Below, one piece after another: positions 53,504 to 63,923 of a stretch of DNA of 64,000 bases; the stretch's first letter is position 1; the number at the start of each line of letters is the position of its first letter. The notes beneath the pieces are model-generated. The model ran no database searches and was not told where the DNA came from. It saw only the letters and a list, made by a program, of their open reading frames with translations. The position numbers and the translations under genes were made by a program. This DNA comes from Burkholderia pseudomultivorans (GTDB taxonomy: Bacteria; Pseudomonadota; Gammaproteobacteria; Burkholderiales; Burkholderiaceae): NCBI RefSeq assembly GCF_902499075.1, contig NZ_CABVPP010000002.1, forward strand, positions 180,390 to 244,389, read 5' to 3'.

Positions 53504-55039
53504 ATGACTTCGAGCATCAACTCCAGCCCGCTCAACGCGATCGCCGACCAGGCGCTCGGTCTCGATGCCGCCGCCGCACCGGCCGCGCTCGAACCGGCGT
53601 CGGACGAGCCGAGCTTCGCGTCGCTCGGGCTGTCGCCGGAGATCGTCTCCGCGCTGCAGGCCGCCGGCTATGTGAAGCCGACGCCGGTCCAGCAGCGCGC
53701 CATTCCGGCCGGCATCGCCGGCCGCGACCTGCTGGTGTCGAGCCCGACCGGTTCGGGCAAGACCGCCGCATTCATGCTGCCCGCGATCGAACGCTTCGCG
53801 CAGCTCCAGAAGGCGCAGGCGCAACAGCCGCGCGCGCCGCGCGAACCGAACCAGGGCGATCGCCGCGGCCGCCGCCCGCAACCGGTCGCACGCCCGGGCC
53901 TGCTCGTGCTGACGCCGACCCGCGAACTCGCGATGCAGGTCACGACGGCCGCATCGACGTACGGCAAGCACCTGAAGCGCCTGCGCACCGTCAGCATCCT
54001 CGGCGGCGTCGCGTACGGCCAGCAGCTGATGCTGCTCGCGAAGAACCCGGAAATCCTGGTCGCGACGCCGGGCCGCCTGCTCGACCATCTCGAGCGCGGC
54101 CGCATCGACCTGTCCGAGCTGAAGATGCTGGTGCTCGACGAAGCCGACCGCATGCTCGACATGGGCTTCATCGAAGACATCGAAACGATCGTCGACGCGA
54201 CGCCCGAGTCGCGTCAGACGATGCTGTTCTCGGCCACGCTCGACGGCAAGATCGGCTCGCTGACGAGCCGCCTGCTGAAGGATCCGGAACGCATCGAGAT
54301 CCAGCAGCGCCTCGAGTCGCGCGCGAACATCGCGCAGACCGTGCATTACGTCGACGACCGCGACCACAAGGACCGCCTGCTCGATCACCTGCTGCGCGAC
54401 AACGCGCTCGACCAGGCGATCATCTTCACGGCGACCAAGATCGACGCGGACCAGCTCGCCGGCCGTCTCGCCGACGCAGGCTTCCAGTCGGCCGCGCTGC
54501 ACGGCGACCTGCCGCAGGGCGCGCGCAACCGCACGATCCGTGCGCTGCGCGAGCGCCGCGTGCGCGTGCTGGTCGCGACCGACGTCGCGGCGCGCGGGAT
54601 CGACATCCCGGGCATCACGCACGTGTTCAACTACGACCTGCCGAAGTTCGCGGAAGACTACGTGCACCGCATCGGCCGTACCGGTCGCGCGGGCCGTTCG
54701 GGCATCGCGGTGAGCCTCGTGCACCACGCCGAGCAAGGCGCGCTCAAGCGCATCGAGCGCTTCGTGCGTGCGCCGCTGCCGGTCAACGTGATCGAAGGCT
54801 TCGAGCCGCGCAAGGCGCCCCCGCGCAACGATCGCGGCAACGGCCGCGGCCGTCCGGGCGGCGGCAACGGCGGCCGGCGTTTCGGCGGCAAGCCGGGCGG
54901 CGGTCATGGCGGCAGCGGTCGCAGCTACGGCAGCGGCAACGGCGGCGGCTGGAGCGGCAAGCCGGGCGGCAGCCGCGACGGTGGCCGTCGCGACGGCCAG
55001 CGCAGCAGCGGTCCGCGCCGCAGCAACTCCGCATCCTGA
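53504..55039 (+). CDS. DEAD-box ATP-dependent RNA helicase (RhlE-like)
   Basis: A 511-residue RNA helicase. Motifs in order: Q motif (PTPVQQRAIPAGIAGRDLLV), I SPTGSGKTAAF, Ia TPTRELAMQV, Ib TPGRLLDHLERG, II VLDEADRMLDMGF, III FSATLDGKI, IV AIIFTATKID, V VATDVAARGIDIPG and VI HRIGRTGRAGRSG. An Arg/Pro-rich insert near residues 110-130 and a Gly/Arg/Asn/Ser-rich RGG-type tail (about residues 440-511) should bind RNA. This is the general RhlE class of ribosome assembly and mRNA turnover helicases; the exact orthologue is not decided. The start at 53504 (MTSSINSSPLNAIADQ) lies behind a 286-base leader. A terminator follows at 55080. Confidence 0.95.
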   Translation: MTSSINSSPLNAIADQALGLDAAAAPAALEPASDEPSFASLGLSPEIVSALQAAGYVKPTPVQQRAIPAGIAGRDLLVSSPTGSGKTAAFMLPAIERFAQLQKAQAQQPRAPREPNQGDRRGRRPQPVARPGLLVLTPTRELAMQVTTAASTYGKHLKRLRTVSILGGVAYGQQLMLLAKNPEILVATPGRLLDHLERGRIDLSELKMLVLDEADRMLDMGFIEDIETIVDATPESRQTMLFSATLDGKIGSLTSRLLKDPERIEIQQRLESRANIAQTVHYVDDRDHKDRLLDHLLRDNALDQAIIFTATKIDADQLAGRLADAGFQSAALHGDLPQGARNRTIRALRERRVRVLVATDVAARGIDIPGITHVFNYDLPKFAEDYVHRIGRTGRAGRSGIAVSLVHHAEQGALKRIERFVRAPLPVNVIEGFEPRKAPPRNDRGNGRGRPGGGNGGRRFGGKPGGGHGGSGRSYGSGNGGGWSGKPGGSRDGGRRDGQRSSGPRRSNSAS

Positions 55040-55416
55040 TCGCGCACGGGCGGTGCCTGCACCGCCCCGCTGATCCATCGACCGGCGCATCCGCGCCGGT
55101 TTTTTTTGTCCCGCGCACCGTTTCACGATACGGAAAATTCTTTTGTGTCGTAAAAAATCATGCTGCGCGGCACAACGCGACCGATTGCAGGATAGGAAAA
55201 ATCGTTTCCCATTGCGAAACAACAATTTCAAGATACTGATTCATAACGAATAAAAATTTCCCTGCCTCTCCGCAAAGCCTCTGTTTCGCGCGCATCGATT
55301 TGCCTAGACTCTTATACAAGACTTCGCGAAACGGCACGCAGATCCTCCCCCGTTTCGAGAACGGCATCGTCATCGTCCGATTCATCTCGTCAGGCAAATA
55401 CGTCAAGGAGTGCATC
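55040..55416. promoter_or_regulatory. Intergenic region with helicase terminator and aceA control region
   Basis: These 377 bases hold no supported gene on the plus strand; a minus-strand open frame of 86 codons (55158-55418) lacks any family match. The region from 55120 is AT-rich for this genome. Repeats of a TTGCGAAAC/TTTCGCG type occur: GTTTC...GAAAC at 55204-55220, TTTCGCG at 55284-55290 and the palindrome TTCGCGAA at 55323-55330. They are plausible operators for aceA. Confidence 0.5.
55080..55107 (+). terminator. Rho-independent terminator of the helicase gene
   Basis: A stem ACCGGCGC / GCGCCGGT with a loop of four bases is followed by eight T. Confidence 0.88.
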
Positions 55417-56724
<1,308 letters not shown>

Positions 56725-56912
56725 CGCGCAGCGGGCGTCACGCCGGCGCCCGCCACAGAACAGGAATCAGGGAGGAGACGGCAGGCGCGCGCTCGCGCGC
56801 GACCGGCCGCACGGCCTGCGGGCCGCCATGACAGCGACGCGCGCCGGCCTGGTCCGGCGCGCTTTGTTTCGACACCGGTCGCAGCCGCCTGCGCGGGACG
56901 ACCGCCGCCGCA

Positions 56913-57347
56913 TTACCGATAGACGATCACCGGAATTTTCGTATGGGTCAGCACGCGCTGCGTTTCGCTGCCGATCAACAGGCTGCCGAGCCCGCGGCGG
57001 CCGTGCGACGCCATGAAGATCACGTCGCAGCCGCCGCGCTCGGCCGCCTCGATGATGCCGAGGTACGGCGACGGATGCACGCTCGTCCAGGTGTCGCAGG
57101 CGACGCCGACCGCCTTCGCGGCCGATTCGACCTCGTCGAGATGCGCGCGCGCCTCGCGCTCGCTGCGTGCGCGGAAATCGGCCGGCGGCTCGATGATCAC
57201 TTCGGAAAACGGCGAGTACGGATACTGCGGCAGGCACGCATAGGCCGTCACGCGTGCGCCGACCGCGCGCGCCAGGTCGATCGCGCCGTCGATCGCCTTG
57301 CGGGACAGTTCGGAACCGTCGGTTGGAACGAGGATGTGCCGGAACAT
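56913..57347 (-). CDS. Universal stress protein (UspA family)
   Basis: A 144-residue UspA domain protein. Seen: MFRHILVPTDGSELSRKAID at the start, and the ATP-binding signature ASHGRRGLGSLLIGSETQRV (G-2x-G-9x-G-S/T pattern) near the end, then IPVIVYR. It is therefore of the nucleotide-binding type. The start at 57347 follows GGAGGG at good spacing; the ATG at 57371 is less likely. It is convergent with aceA and downstream of the LysR regulator (177 bases). Such proteins accumulate under stress or carbon starvation; a link with the glyoxylate genes is only positional. Confidence 0.93.
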   Translation of the reverse strand: MFRHILVPTDGSELSRKAIDGAIDLARAVGARVTAYACLPQYPYSPFSEVIIEPPADFRARSEREARAHLDEVESAAKAVGVACDTWTSVHPSPYLGIIEAAERGGCDVIFMASHGRRGLGSLLIGSETQRVLTHTKIPVIVYR

Positions 57348-57524
57348 CGCGCCCTCCTTCGTCAGTCGCACGCCGCGCGGCGCGGTGCCGGATCCGTTGG
57401 CCGCGCCCCGTCGGACATGCCTGTTTCGATTGTAGTGTGCGAAACGCCGCGACCGGCGCCGGCAGCGGGTTCGCCCTCATATCGAAAACGCGCGGGCCGG
57501 CCCGCCGTCACGCTGTTCGCCCGC

Positions 57525-58430
57525 CTATTCGCCCCAGTACCCGGGCCGCTCGTACGTGTGCTTCAGGTAATCGAGAAAGAGCCGCACGCGCAGCGGCAGG
57601 TGCCGGCGCTGCGGGAACACCGCGTGGATGCCGATCGGCGGCGCGGCGAACGCATCGAGCACGCTGACGAGACGCCCGGCCGCGATATCCTCGCCGACCT
57701 CCCACCACGAGCGCCACGCCAGCCCGTGTCCGGCCAGGCACCACTCGTGCAGCACCGCGCCGTCCGAGCATTCCATCGTGCCGCTCACGCGGATCGACAC
57801 GACCTTGTCCTCCTCCTGGAACGCCCAGCCGCGCTGCTGGTTCGCGTTCGCGGCGAGCGCGAGGCAGTTGTGCCGCGCGAGTTCCGCGAGCGTGGTCGGC
57901 GTGCCGCGCCGCGCCAGATACGCGGGCGACGCGACGCACACGCGGCGGTTCTCGCCGAGCTTCAGCGACACGAGCGACGAATCGGGCAGCTCGCCGAGCC
58001 GCACCGCGCAATCGAAGCCTTCGTTGACGAGGTCGACCATCCGGTCGGACAGGTCGAGCGTGACCGACACGTCCGGATGCGCGCCGCTGAATTCGGGCAC
58101 GAGCGGCGCGACGTGCCGGCGGCCGAAGCCGGCCGGCGCGGAAATGCGCAGGTGGCCGCTCGCCTTGACGCCGCCGGCGGACACGCTCGATTCCGCGTTC
58201 TGCATGTCGTTGATGATCCGCTGGCAGTCCTCGAGGAAGGCCGAGCCCTCGAAGGTCAGCGTGAGCTTGCGCGTCGTGCGCACCAGCAGCTTGACGCCGA
58301 GCCGCTCCTCGAGCGCGTCGAGGCGGCGGCCGATGATCGCCGGCGCGACACCCTCCGCGTGTGCGGCCGCCGACAGGCTGCCTTTCGCCGCGACCGCGGC
58401 GAACGTTTCGATCTGTTTGAACCGGTCCAT
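57525..58430 (-). CDS. LysR-family transcriptional regulator
   Basis: A 301-residue LysR regulator. The N-terminal winged helix-turn-helix (MDRFKQIETFAAVAAKGSLS, LDALEERLGVKLLVRTTRKL) is followed by the substrate-binding domain, starting near [20 protein letters not shown]. The start at 58430 is the family start; the ORF continues to 58460. It is divergent from the haloacid dehalogenase gene across 154 AT-rich bases, the classical position for a regulator of its neighbour. Its effector is unknown. Regulation of the dehalogenase or of aceB is inferred from position only. Confidence 0.93.
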   Translation of the reverse strand: MDRFKQIETFAAVAAKGSLSAAAHAEGVAPAIIGRRLDALEERLGVKLLVRTTRKLTLTFEGSAFLEDCQRIINDMQNAESSVSAGGVKASGHLRISAPAGFGRRHVAPLVPEFSGAHPDVSVTLDLSDRMVDLVNEGFDCAVRLGELPDSSLVSLKLGENRRVCVASPAYLARRGTPTTLAELARHNCLALAANANQQRGWAFQEEDKVVSIRVSGTMECSDGAVLHEWCLAGHGLAWRSWWEVGEDIAAGRLVSVLDAFAAPPIGIHAVFPQRRHLPLRVRLFLDYLKHTYERPGYWGE

Positions 58431-58584
58431 GACTCGAAAAGACGGCGCACCGTCCTTCACATTGACTGAAGCCGCTCAAGATTAGGTATATGAAAGTAAA
58501 AGATCAAGTGATGATTAGCGTCTTTTTTGATACCAGCGATCACGAATAGAATCGACCCGACCTCTGAAACTGGAGCGCAAGGCT
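58431..58584. promoter_or_regulatory. Divergent LysR-dehalogenase control region
   Basis: These 154 bases are distinctly AT-rich around 58480-58550, including ATCAAGTGAT and a run of six T. A LysR-box (T-N11-A) is expected here, but I cannot single out one site with confidence. Confidence 0.4.
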
Positions 58585-59346
58585 ATGTCGGCCACAACGA
58601 CACTCTCCTCTCCCGACGCCATTCTGTTCGACGCATTCGGCACGTTGTTCGACGTGCATGCGGTCGTGGCTGCGGCCGAGCAGATGTTTCCCGGCCGCGG
58701 GGAACGGTTGTCGCAGCTGTGGCGACGCAAGCAAATCGAATATTCGCAGTTGCGCACGCTGGCCGATCCGGCCGGCGCGCGCTATCGCCCGTTCCGCGAC
58801 ATCACGCTCGACGCGCTGCGGTTCGCCGCGCGCTCGCTCGGGCTCGCGCTGAACAGCGCGGCCGAGAAGCGGCTGATGGACGAATACGCGTGCCTGTCCA
58901 CCTATCCCGACACGGTGCCCGCGCTGCGCAAGCTGCGTGCGCTCGAACCGCGCCCGCCGCTTGCGATCCTGTCGAACGGCAATCCGCAGATGCTCGACAT
59001 CGCGATCAAGAGCGCCGGCATGACCGGCCTGTTCGATCGCGTGCTGTCGGCCGACGCCGTGCGCGCGTACAAGCCGAGCCCGGCCGTGTACGCGCTCGGC
59101 ACCGCCGCGTTCGGCGCGCACCCGCGCGACATCGTGTTCGTGTCGTCGAACGCGTGGGACGTGGCCGGCGCCGCATGGTTCGGCTACACGACGTTCTGGC
59201 TCAACCGCACGGGTGCGCCCGCCGAGGAACTCGGCATGCCGCCCGACGGCAGCGGCGCCGGCATGGCCGATCTGCTCGCATTCCTCGCCACTCCGGCTCC
59301 GTCCGGCAAGCCCGCCAACCGCACGCGCCCCGGCCCGGGCGCATGA
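58585..59346 (+). CDS. Haloacid dehalogenase, type II
   Basis: A 253-residue HAD-superfamily enzyme of the L-2-haloacid dehalogenase type. Seen: the nucleophile Asp16 in AILFDAFGTLFDVHAV, the conserved RYRPFRDITLDALRFA region, motif II serine in LAILSNGNPQMLD, the lysine in AYKPSPAVYALG, and VFVSSNAWDVAGAAWFGY with the SSN-D set that marks true type II dehalogenases rather than phosphatases. These hydrolyse (S)-2-haloalkanoic acids, including chloroacetate to glycolate. The tail (about residues 220-253) is Pro/Gly-rich. It precedes aceB by 67 bases and is divergent from a LysR gene. The actual substrate is not known. Confidence 0.92.
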   Translation: MSATTTLSSPDAILFDAFGTLFDVHAVVAAAEQMFPGRGERLSQLWRRKQIEYSQLRTLADPAGARYRPFRDITLDALRFAARSLGLALNSAAEKRLMDEYACLSTYPDTVPALRKLRALEPRPPLAILSNGNPQMLDIAIKSAGMTGLFDRVLSADAVRAYKPSPAVYALGTAAFGAHPRDIVFVSSNAWDVAGAAWFGYTTFWLNRTGAPAEELGMPPDGSGAGMADLLAFLATPAPSGKPANRTRPGPGA

Positions 59347-59413
59347 GGTTCGCGGCGCTGCCGCCTTCCCCCTTCACCGAAACCGCAACTGACCGACCAA
59401 GGAGATGAGACTC

Positions 59414-61006
59414 ATGAGCACCCCGATCACGCTGCCGCAAGGCATGGCGATCACCGGCGAAATCAAGCCGGGTTACGAAGCGATCCTGACGCCCGACGCA
59501 CTCGAACTCGTCGCGGCGCTGCACCGCACGTTCGAACCGCGCCGCCAGGCGCTGCTGCAGGCGCGCGTCGAGCGCACCAAGCGCCTCGACGCGGGCGAGC
59601 GCCCCGATTTCCTCGCCGACACGAAGGCGATCCGCGAAGGCGACTGGAAGGTCGCGCCGCTGCCGGCCGACCTGCAGTGCCGCCGCGTCGAGATCACCGG
59701 CCCCGTCGAGCGCAAGATGATCATCAACGCGCTGAACTCGGGCGCCGATTCGTACATGACGGACTTCGAGGATTCGAACGCGCCGAGCTGGACGAACCAG
59801 ATCGACGGCCAGATCAACCTGAAGGACGCGGTGCGCCGCACGATCTCGCTCGAGCAGAACGGCAAGTCGTACAAGCTGAACGACAAGGTCGCGACGTTGA
59901 TCGTGCGTCCGCGCGGCTGGCACCTCGACGAGAAGCACGTGACGGTCGACGGCCAGCGCGTGTCCGGCGGCATCTTCGATTTCGCGCTGTTCCTGTTCCA
60001 TAACGCGAAGGAGTTGATCGCGCGCGGCTCGGGCCCGTACTTCTACCTGCCGAAGATGGAAAGCCATCTCGAGGCGCGCCTGTGGAACGACATCTTCGTC
60101 GCCGCGCAGGAAGCGGTCGGCATTCCGCGCGGCACGATCCGCGCGACCGTGCTGATCGAGACGATCCTCGCCGCCTTCGAGATGGACGAGATCCTGTACG
60201 AGCTGCGCGAGCACAGCTCGGGCCTGAACGCCGGCCGCTGGGACTACATCTTCTCGGCGATCAAGAAGTTCAAGAACGACCGCGACTTCTGCCTCGCGGA
60301 CCGTTCGAAGATCACGATGACGGTGCCGTTCATGCGCGCGTACGCGCTGCTGCTGCTGAAGACCTGCCACAAGCGCAACGCGCCGGCGATCGGCGGGATG
60401 AGCGCGCTGATCCCGATCAAGAACGATCCGGAAGCAAACGACAAGGCAATGGGCGGCGTGCGCTCGGACAAGCAGCGCGACGCGACCGACGGCTACGACG
60501 GCGGCTGGGTCGCGCACCCGGGCCTCGTGCCGATCGCGATGGAGGAATTCGTCAAGGTGCTCGGCGACAAGCCGAACCAGATCGACAAGCAGCGCGACGA
60601 CGTGCAGGTCGAGGGCAAGAACCTGCTCGACTTCCAGCCCGAGGCGCCGATCACCGAAGCGGGCCTGCGCAACAACATCAACGTCGGGATCCACTACCTC
60701 GGTGCGTGGCTCGACGGCAACGGCTGCGTGCCGATCCACAACCTGATGGAAGACGCGGCCACGGCCGAAATCTCGCGCTCGCAGGTGTGGCAGTGGATCC
60801 GCTCGCCGAAGGGCGTGCTCGACGACGGCCGCAAGGTCACCGCGGAACTCGTGCGCGACTATATCAAGGTCGAGCTCGACAACGTGAAGCGTTCGGTCGG
60901 CGGCAACACGCAACCGTACGAGCGCGCCGCGGCGATCTTCGAACAGATGTCGACGTCGGAAGGTTTCACCGAATTCCTGACCTTGCCGCTGTACGAGGAA
61001 ATCTGA
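59414..61006 (+). CDS. aceB: Malate synthase A
   Basis: A 530-residue malate synthase of the A isoform (E. coli AceB 533) that condenses glyoxylate with acetyl-CoA to malate, the second bypass step. Seen: [58 protein letters not shown] and [15 protein letters not shown], the family signatures. The start at 59414 ([10 protein letters not shown]) has AAGGAG at 9 bases; the ATG at 59405 directly abuts that site and cannot be used. It may be cotranscribed with the dehalogenase gene 67 bases upstream, whose product from chloroacetate can feed glyoxylate. A terminator follows at 61081. Confidence 0.97.
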   Translation: MSTPITLPQGMAITGEIKPGYEAILTPDALELVAALHRTFEPRRQALLQARVERTKRLDAGERPDFLADTKAIREGDWKVAPLPADLQCRRVEITGPVERKMIINALNSGADSYMTDFEDSNAPSWTNQIDGQINLKDAVRRTISLEQNGKSYKLNDKVATLIVRPRGWHLDEKHVTVDGQRVSGGIFDFALFLFHNAKELIARGSGPYFYLPKMESHLEARLWNDIFVAAQEAVGIPRGTIRATVLIETILAAFEMDEILYELREHSSGLNAGRWDYIFSAIKKFKNDRDFCLADRSKITMTVPFMRAYALLLLKTCHKRNAPAIGGMSALIPIKNDPEANDKAMGGVRSDKQRDATDGYDGGWVAHPGLVPIAMEEFVKVLGDKPNQIDKQRDDVQVEGKNLLDFQPEAPITEAGLRNNINVGIHYLGAWLDGNGCVPIHNLMEDAATAEISRSQVWQWIRSPKGVLDDGRKVTAELVRDYIKVELDNVKRSVGGNTQPYERAAAIFEQMSTSEGFTEFLTLPLYEEI

Positions 61007-61080
61007 CGACGCGCGGGCAGGCCGGATCTTCGGTCGGCCTGCCCGTGTTTCGTCCGCTCGCGATCGTGTGACGCGACAGC

Positions 61081-61106
61081 AAAAAAGCGCCCGTCGGGCG
61101 CTTTTC
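61081..61106. terminator. Rho-independent terminator after aceB
   Basis: The stem AAAAGCGCCC / GGGCGCTTTT with a three-base loop, followed by CTTTC. It is nearly symmetric and can serve both aceB and the convergent gene at 61157. Confidence 0.85.
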
Positions 61107-61156
61107 TTTCATGAGCGAGCGTTCGTGCCGACCGGCCGGACCGGCCGCGCCGGCGC

Positions 61157-61570
61157 TCAGGCCGCTTCCCGTTCGCGACGGTGCTGGACCCAGTCGCCCG
61201 ATGCGATGCGCGGACGGTCGGCCGTCGCGTGCGCAGCGATCGGATAGTACAGGCACGCGTACTGCCGCCCACCGAGCTCGACGGTCACCGCCTCCTGGCG
61301 GAACAGCGTGTCGACGCCCGGATACACGCGCTCGATCTCGTCGAGCACCGCGACGAGCCGCTCGTCGATCTCGTAGACGTCGCCCCACACGAGCGACGGG
61401 CCGGACACGCCGGCGGTCATCCCCGGATACGTGCCGAAATCGTACAGTTCGCCCGGCAGCGCGGCCGCCCCGAGCAGCTTCGGCGCGGCGATGCCGTGCC
61501 GCGCGGCCGCGGCGCCGATGTCGTTGGCCTCCCCCGCCCTCAACGTGCCGTAGACGAATACATGGCGCAT
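61157..61570 (-). CDS. Gamma-glutamylcyclotransferase family protein (AIG2-like)
   Basis: A 137-residue protein with the gamma-glutamylcyclotransferase fold. The opening HVFVYGTLRAGEAND has the substrate-binding YGTLR motif; PGELYDFGTYPGM and WGDVYEIDERLVAVLDEIER follow, the latter with the conserved acidic residue. Related enzymes release 5-oxoproline from gamma-glutamyl amines or peptides; activity cannot be predicted at this level. The start at 61570 has AGAAGGAG upstream. Downstream in the same direction from the RraA-like gene (34 bases). Confidence 0.9.
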   Translation of the reverse strand: MRHVFVYGTLRAGEANDIGAAAARHGIAAPKLLGAAALPGELYDFGTYPGMTAGVSGPSLVWGDVYEIDERLVAVLDEIERVYPGVDTLFRQEAVTVELGGRQYACLYYPIAAHATADRPRIASGDWVQHRREREAA

Positions 61571-61604
61571 CTGCTTCTCCTTCTTCGATTCGTGCGTTGC
61601 CGTG

Positions 61605-62099
61605 TCAGGTCAGCGCCGTCGCGCTGACGAGCACGCCGTCCTCGTCGGCGTAGATCCACTCGCCCGGCGCGATCCGCGTGCCGAGCACCGTGACGGGCAC
61701 GTCCCGTTCGCCGGCACCGCGCTTGTCGCTCTTGCGCGGATGCGTCGCGAGCGCGAGCACGCCGACCTTGCATGCGCGCAATTCGGCCGAATCGCGCACG
61801 CATCCATAGACCACGATGCCGGCCCAATGGTTCTTCTCGGCCAGTGCGCCGAGGTTGCCGCCGACGAGTGCACAGCGCAGGCTGCCGCCGCCGTCGACCA
61901 CCAGCACGCGCCCGCCGCCGTCCTGCTCGAGCGCCGCGCGCACGAGCGTGTTGTCCTCGAACAGCTTCAGCGTCGCCGCCGGGCCGGCGAAGCGCGCGGC
62001 ACCGCCATACGCTCGCAATGCGGGTTCGAGCACGCGCAGCGTGCCGGCGGCGAGCAGGTCTTCGTGCGCGTCGCACAGATCGGTCGTGGCCAGTGTCAT
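61605..62099 (-). CDS. rraA: RraA-family protein (RNase E regulator / HMG aldolase fold)
   Basis: A 164-residue protein (E. coli RraA 161). Seen: [20 protein letters not shown], the conserved [38 protein letters not shown] and the C-terminal [14 protein letters not shown]. The family includes RraA, which binds and inhibits RNase E in enterobacteria, and metal-dependent HMG/OAA aldolases that need the R-D pair seen in GCVRD. Both activities cannot be separated here; length favours RraA. The start at 62099 gives MTLATTDLC; the frame opens to 62204 without conservation. It is followed by the cyclotransferase-like gene after 34 bases. Confidence 0.92.
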   Translation of the reverse strand: MTLATTDLCDAHEDLLAAGTLRVLEPALRAYGGAARFAGPAATLKLFEDNTLVRAALEQDGGGRVLVVDGGGSLRCALVGGNLGALAEKNHWAGIVVYGCVRDSAELRACKVGVLALATHPRKSDKRGAGERDVPVTVLGTRIAPGEWIYADEDGVLVSATALT

Positions 62100-62301
62100 G
62101 TCGTCTCCTGTCGATCGGGGGCGGGCATTCGCGTTCGCGTCGATCCGCGGCCGGCCGTCAATACCGGCAAACCCCGGCGCCCGAATGCGCGCAGCCCCAT
62201 ACAAAGTTCATTTGGACGCTGCATTATCGACCGAAAAACCGCCGCATGCGCTTGCACGGCCCCTTCTACAATAACGGCATCGCCGCCGCGCCGAATCGCC
62301 C

Positions 62302-63183
62302 ATGAATCCGCCCGTCACGGTCGACGCATCGACTCCGTTCGACGTCATCGACATCCCGCCCGAATTCGCGCCCACCCGCGTCCATCCGATGCGCGTGCGC
62401 GCACGCCAGGTCGACGCCGGCCGGCGCATCCCGCTGCACACGCATGCGTGGGCCCAGCTCGCGTACGCGTCGCGCGGCGTGCTGCGCGTCGCGACGACCG
62501 GCACGACCTGGATGGTGCCGCCGTCCCGCGCGATCTGGGTGCCGCCGCATGTGACGCACGAAGTCGTGATCGTCGAGGACGCGTACCTGCGCACGCTGTA
62601 TATCGACGAATCGATCGTGCCGGACGGGCTCGACGCGTGCCGCGTCGTCGAGGTAACGGGCCTGCTGCGCGAACTGATCGTCGCGCTCGGCGCGCGCGAT
62701 CCGAGCCCGGCGCGCGAACGCCTGCTGTGCGGGCTCGTCCTCGACGAGCTGAGCCATGCCGAACCGCTGCCGCTGTCGGTGCCGATGCCCGACGAAAAGC
62801 GGCTGCGCACGCTGTGCGAATCGGTGCTCGCGCAACCGGCGCATGCGGAATCGCTCGAACACTGGGCGAGCGAGGTCGGCGCGAGCACGCGCACGATCTC
62901 GCGGCTCTTCAAGCAGGAACTGGGCGTGAGCTTTTCGCAGTGGCGGCAGCAGGCGCTGCTCGCGCGGGCGATTCCGCTGCTGAACCAGGGGCGGCCGTTG
63001 TCGCATATCGCGCGCGAGCTCGGCTACCAGAGCCAGAGCGCGTTTTCGGCGATGTTCCGGCGCGCCTTCGGCGAGAGCCCGCGCGCCTTCATGCTGCGCG
63101 GCTACGAGCACCGCGGCGCGGAAGGTCTCGCGGCGGACGAAGACGATACGCAGGACGACGACGCGCTCGACACCGCCCGCTGA
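62302..63183 (+). CDS. AraC-family transcriptional regulator with N-terminal cupin
   Basis: A 293-residue regulator. The N-terminal half is a small cupin effector domain (RIPLHTHAWAQLAYASRGVL, MVPPSRAIWVPPHVTHEVVI). The C-terminal half (about residues 175-275) has two helix-turn-helix motifs typical of AraC: AESLEHWASEVGASTRTISR, then LFKQELGVSFSQWRQQALLA and IARELGYQSQSAFSAMFRRA, then FGESPRAF. The protein ends in an acidic tail (DEDDTQDDDALD). Its target genes are unknown; neighbours are divergent RraA and convergent GNAT. No effector is implied. Confidence 0.93.
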   Translation: MNPPVTVDASTPFDVIDIPPEFAPTRVHPMRVRARQVDAGRRIPLHTHAWAQLAYASRGVLRVATTGTTWMVPPSRAIWVPPHVTHEVVIVEDAYLRTLYIDESIVPDGLDACRVVEVTGLLRELIVALGARDPSPARERLLCGLVLDELSHAEPLPLSVPMPDEKRLRTLCESVLAQPAHAESLEHWASEVGASTRTISRLFKQELGVSFSQWRQQALLARAIPLLNQGRPLSHIARELGYQSQSAFSAMFRRAFGESPRAFMLRGYEHRGAEGLAADEDDTQDDDALDTAR

Positions 63184-63211
63184 CTCCCGGACGTTTCATG
63201 GAACCGGCCCG

Positions 63212-63676
63212 TCAGACCGGACGCACCATATGCCGGATCGAGCCGAGTTGCGCGAGCCGCGGGCCCGTCACGCGATAGCCCATCCGCTGGTAGAGCCGCG
63301 CGGCCGGATTGTCGACGAACACGCGCAGTTGCAGTTCGTGCAGCCCGCGTGCGCGCGCCCAGCGATGCGACATGTCGAGCATGTAGGTGCCGGCGCCCTG
63401 GCCGCGATGGCCGGCCGCGATCTGGACATCGCGGATATGCAGCGAATCGCCCTCTTCCGTCACGCGCAGCACGCCGATGCGCTCGCCGTCGGCTTCGAGG
63501 ATGAAATTCTCGGATTCGCGCCAGCTTGCATAGAACAGGTCGCTGCGCCAGACGAGCCCGTGGCGCTTGTAATAGCCGCCCATGTTGCCGTGCGTCAGCG
63601 CTTCGGCAAACGGGAAATCGCCGGGCTCCGCGGGACGGAGCTGATACAGGATTCGCAGGTCGGTCGGGTCGAGCAT
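63212..63676 (-). CDS. GNAT family N-acetyltransferase
   Basis: A 154-residue GNAT acetyltransferase. The acetyl-CoA-binding motif A is VQIAAGHRGQGAGTYMLDMS (R/Q-x-x-G-x-G/A), followed by ELQLRVFVDNPAARLYQRMG, the typical motif B. Earlier, YYKRHGLVWRSDLFYASW and ENFILEADGERIGVLRV form the first strands. The substrate is unknown. The start at 63676 (MLDPTDLRILYQLRPAEPGD) was chosen as the first ATG before the conserved start; the frame is open to 63865, overlapping the hairpin cluster, with no conservation. It is downstream of tRNA-Asp on the same strand and convergent with the AraC gene. Confidence 0.9.
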   Translation of the reverse strand: MLDPTDLRILYQLRPAEPGDFPFAEALTHGNMGGYYKRHGLVWRSDLFYASWRESENFILEADGERIGVLRVTEEGDSLHIRDVQIAAGHRGQGAGTYMLDMSHRWARARGLHELQLRVFVDNPAARLYQRMGYRVTGPRLAQLGSIRHMVRPV

Positions 63677-63781
63677 CGCGCAGGGGTCCAGAACGCATTC
63701 CGTCACGATAGCGCAGTCCTGCGCGGATGCAATCGCGAATTGCGCGGAGCGGACCGGATTCGCCCACATCCCGCAGGCCGC

Positions 63782-63872
63782 GGATGCGCGCGCACGCGCA
63801 TCCCTTCGAGTCCCGCCGGAAGCCGCGCAGGCGGCTTCCTCCGCTCCGCAGCTACGCGCCCGCAAGCGGGCG
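63782..63872. other. Cluster of three strong hairpins between the GNAT gene and tRNA-Asp
   Basis: In order: GGATGCGCG/CGCGCATCC (63782-63803, loop CGCA), GGAAGCCGC/GCGGCTTCC (63818-63839, loop GCAG) and GCGCCCG/CGGGCGC (about 63855-63872, loop CAAG). All stems are perfect, each has a four-base loop, and they are spaced about 15 bases apart. A terminator hairpin follows at 63891. The intergenic region has no other supported feature. A small RNA is possible but unproven. Confidence 0.5.
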
Positions 63873-63890
63873 CAGCCGGAAATACAAATG

Positions 63891-63914
63891 AAAAAGCCCG
63901 CACAAGGCGGGCTT
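63891..63914. terminator. Rho-independent terminator downstream of tRNA-Asp
   Basis: Stem AAGCCCGC / GCGGGCTT with a five-base loop; on the minus strand it is followed by five T. On the plus strand it is followed by TTCTTCATTTTT, so it can act in both directions. Confidence 0.85.
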
Positions 63915-63923
63915 CTTCATTTT

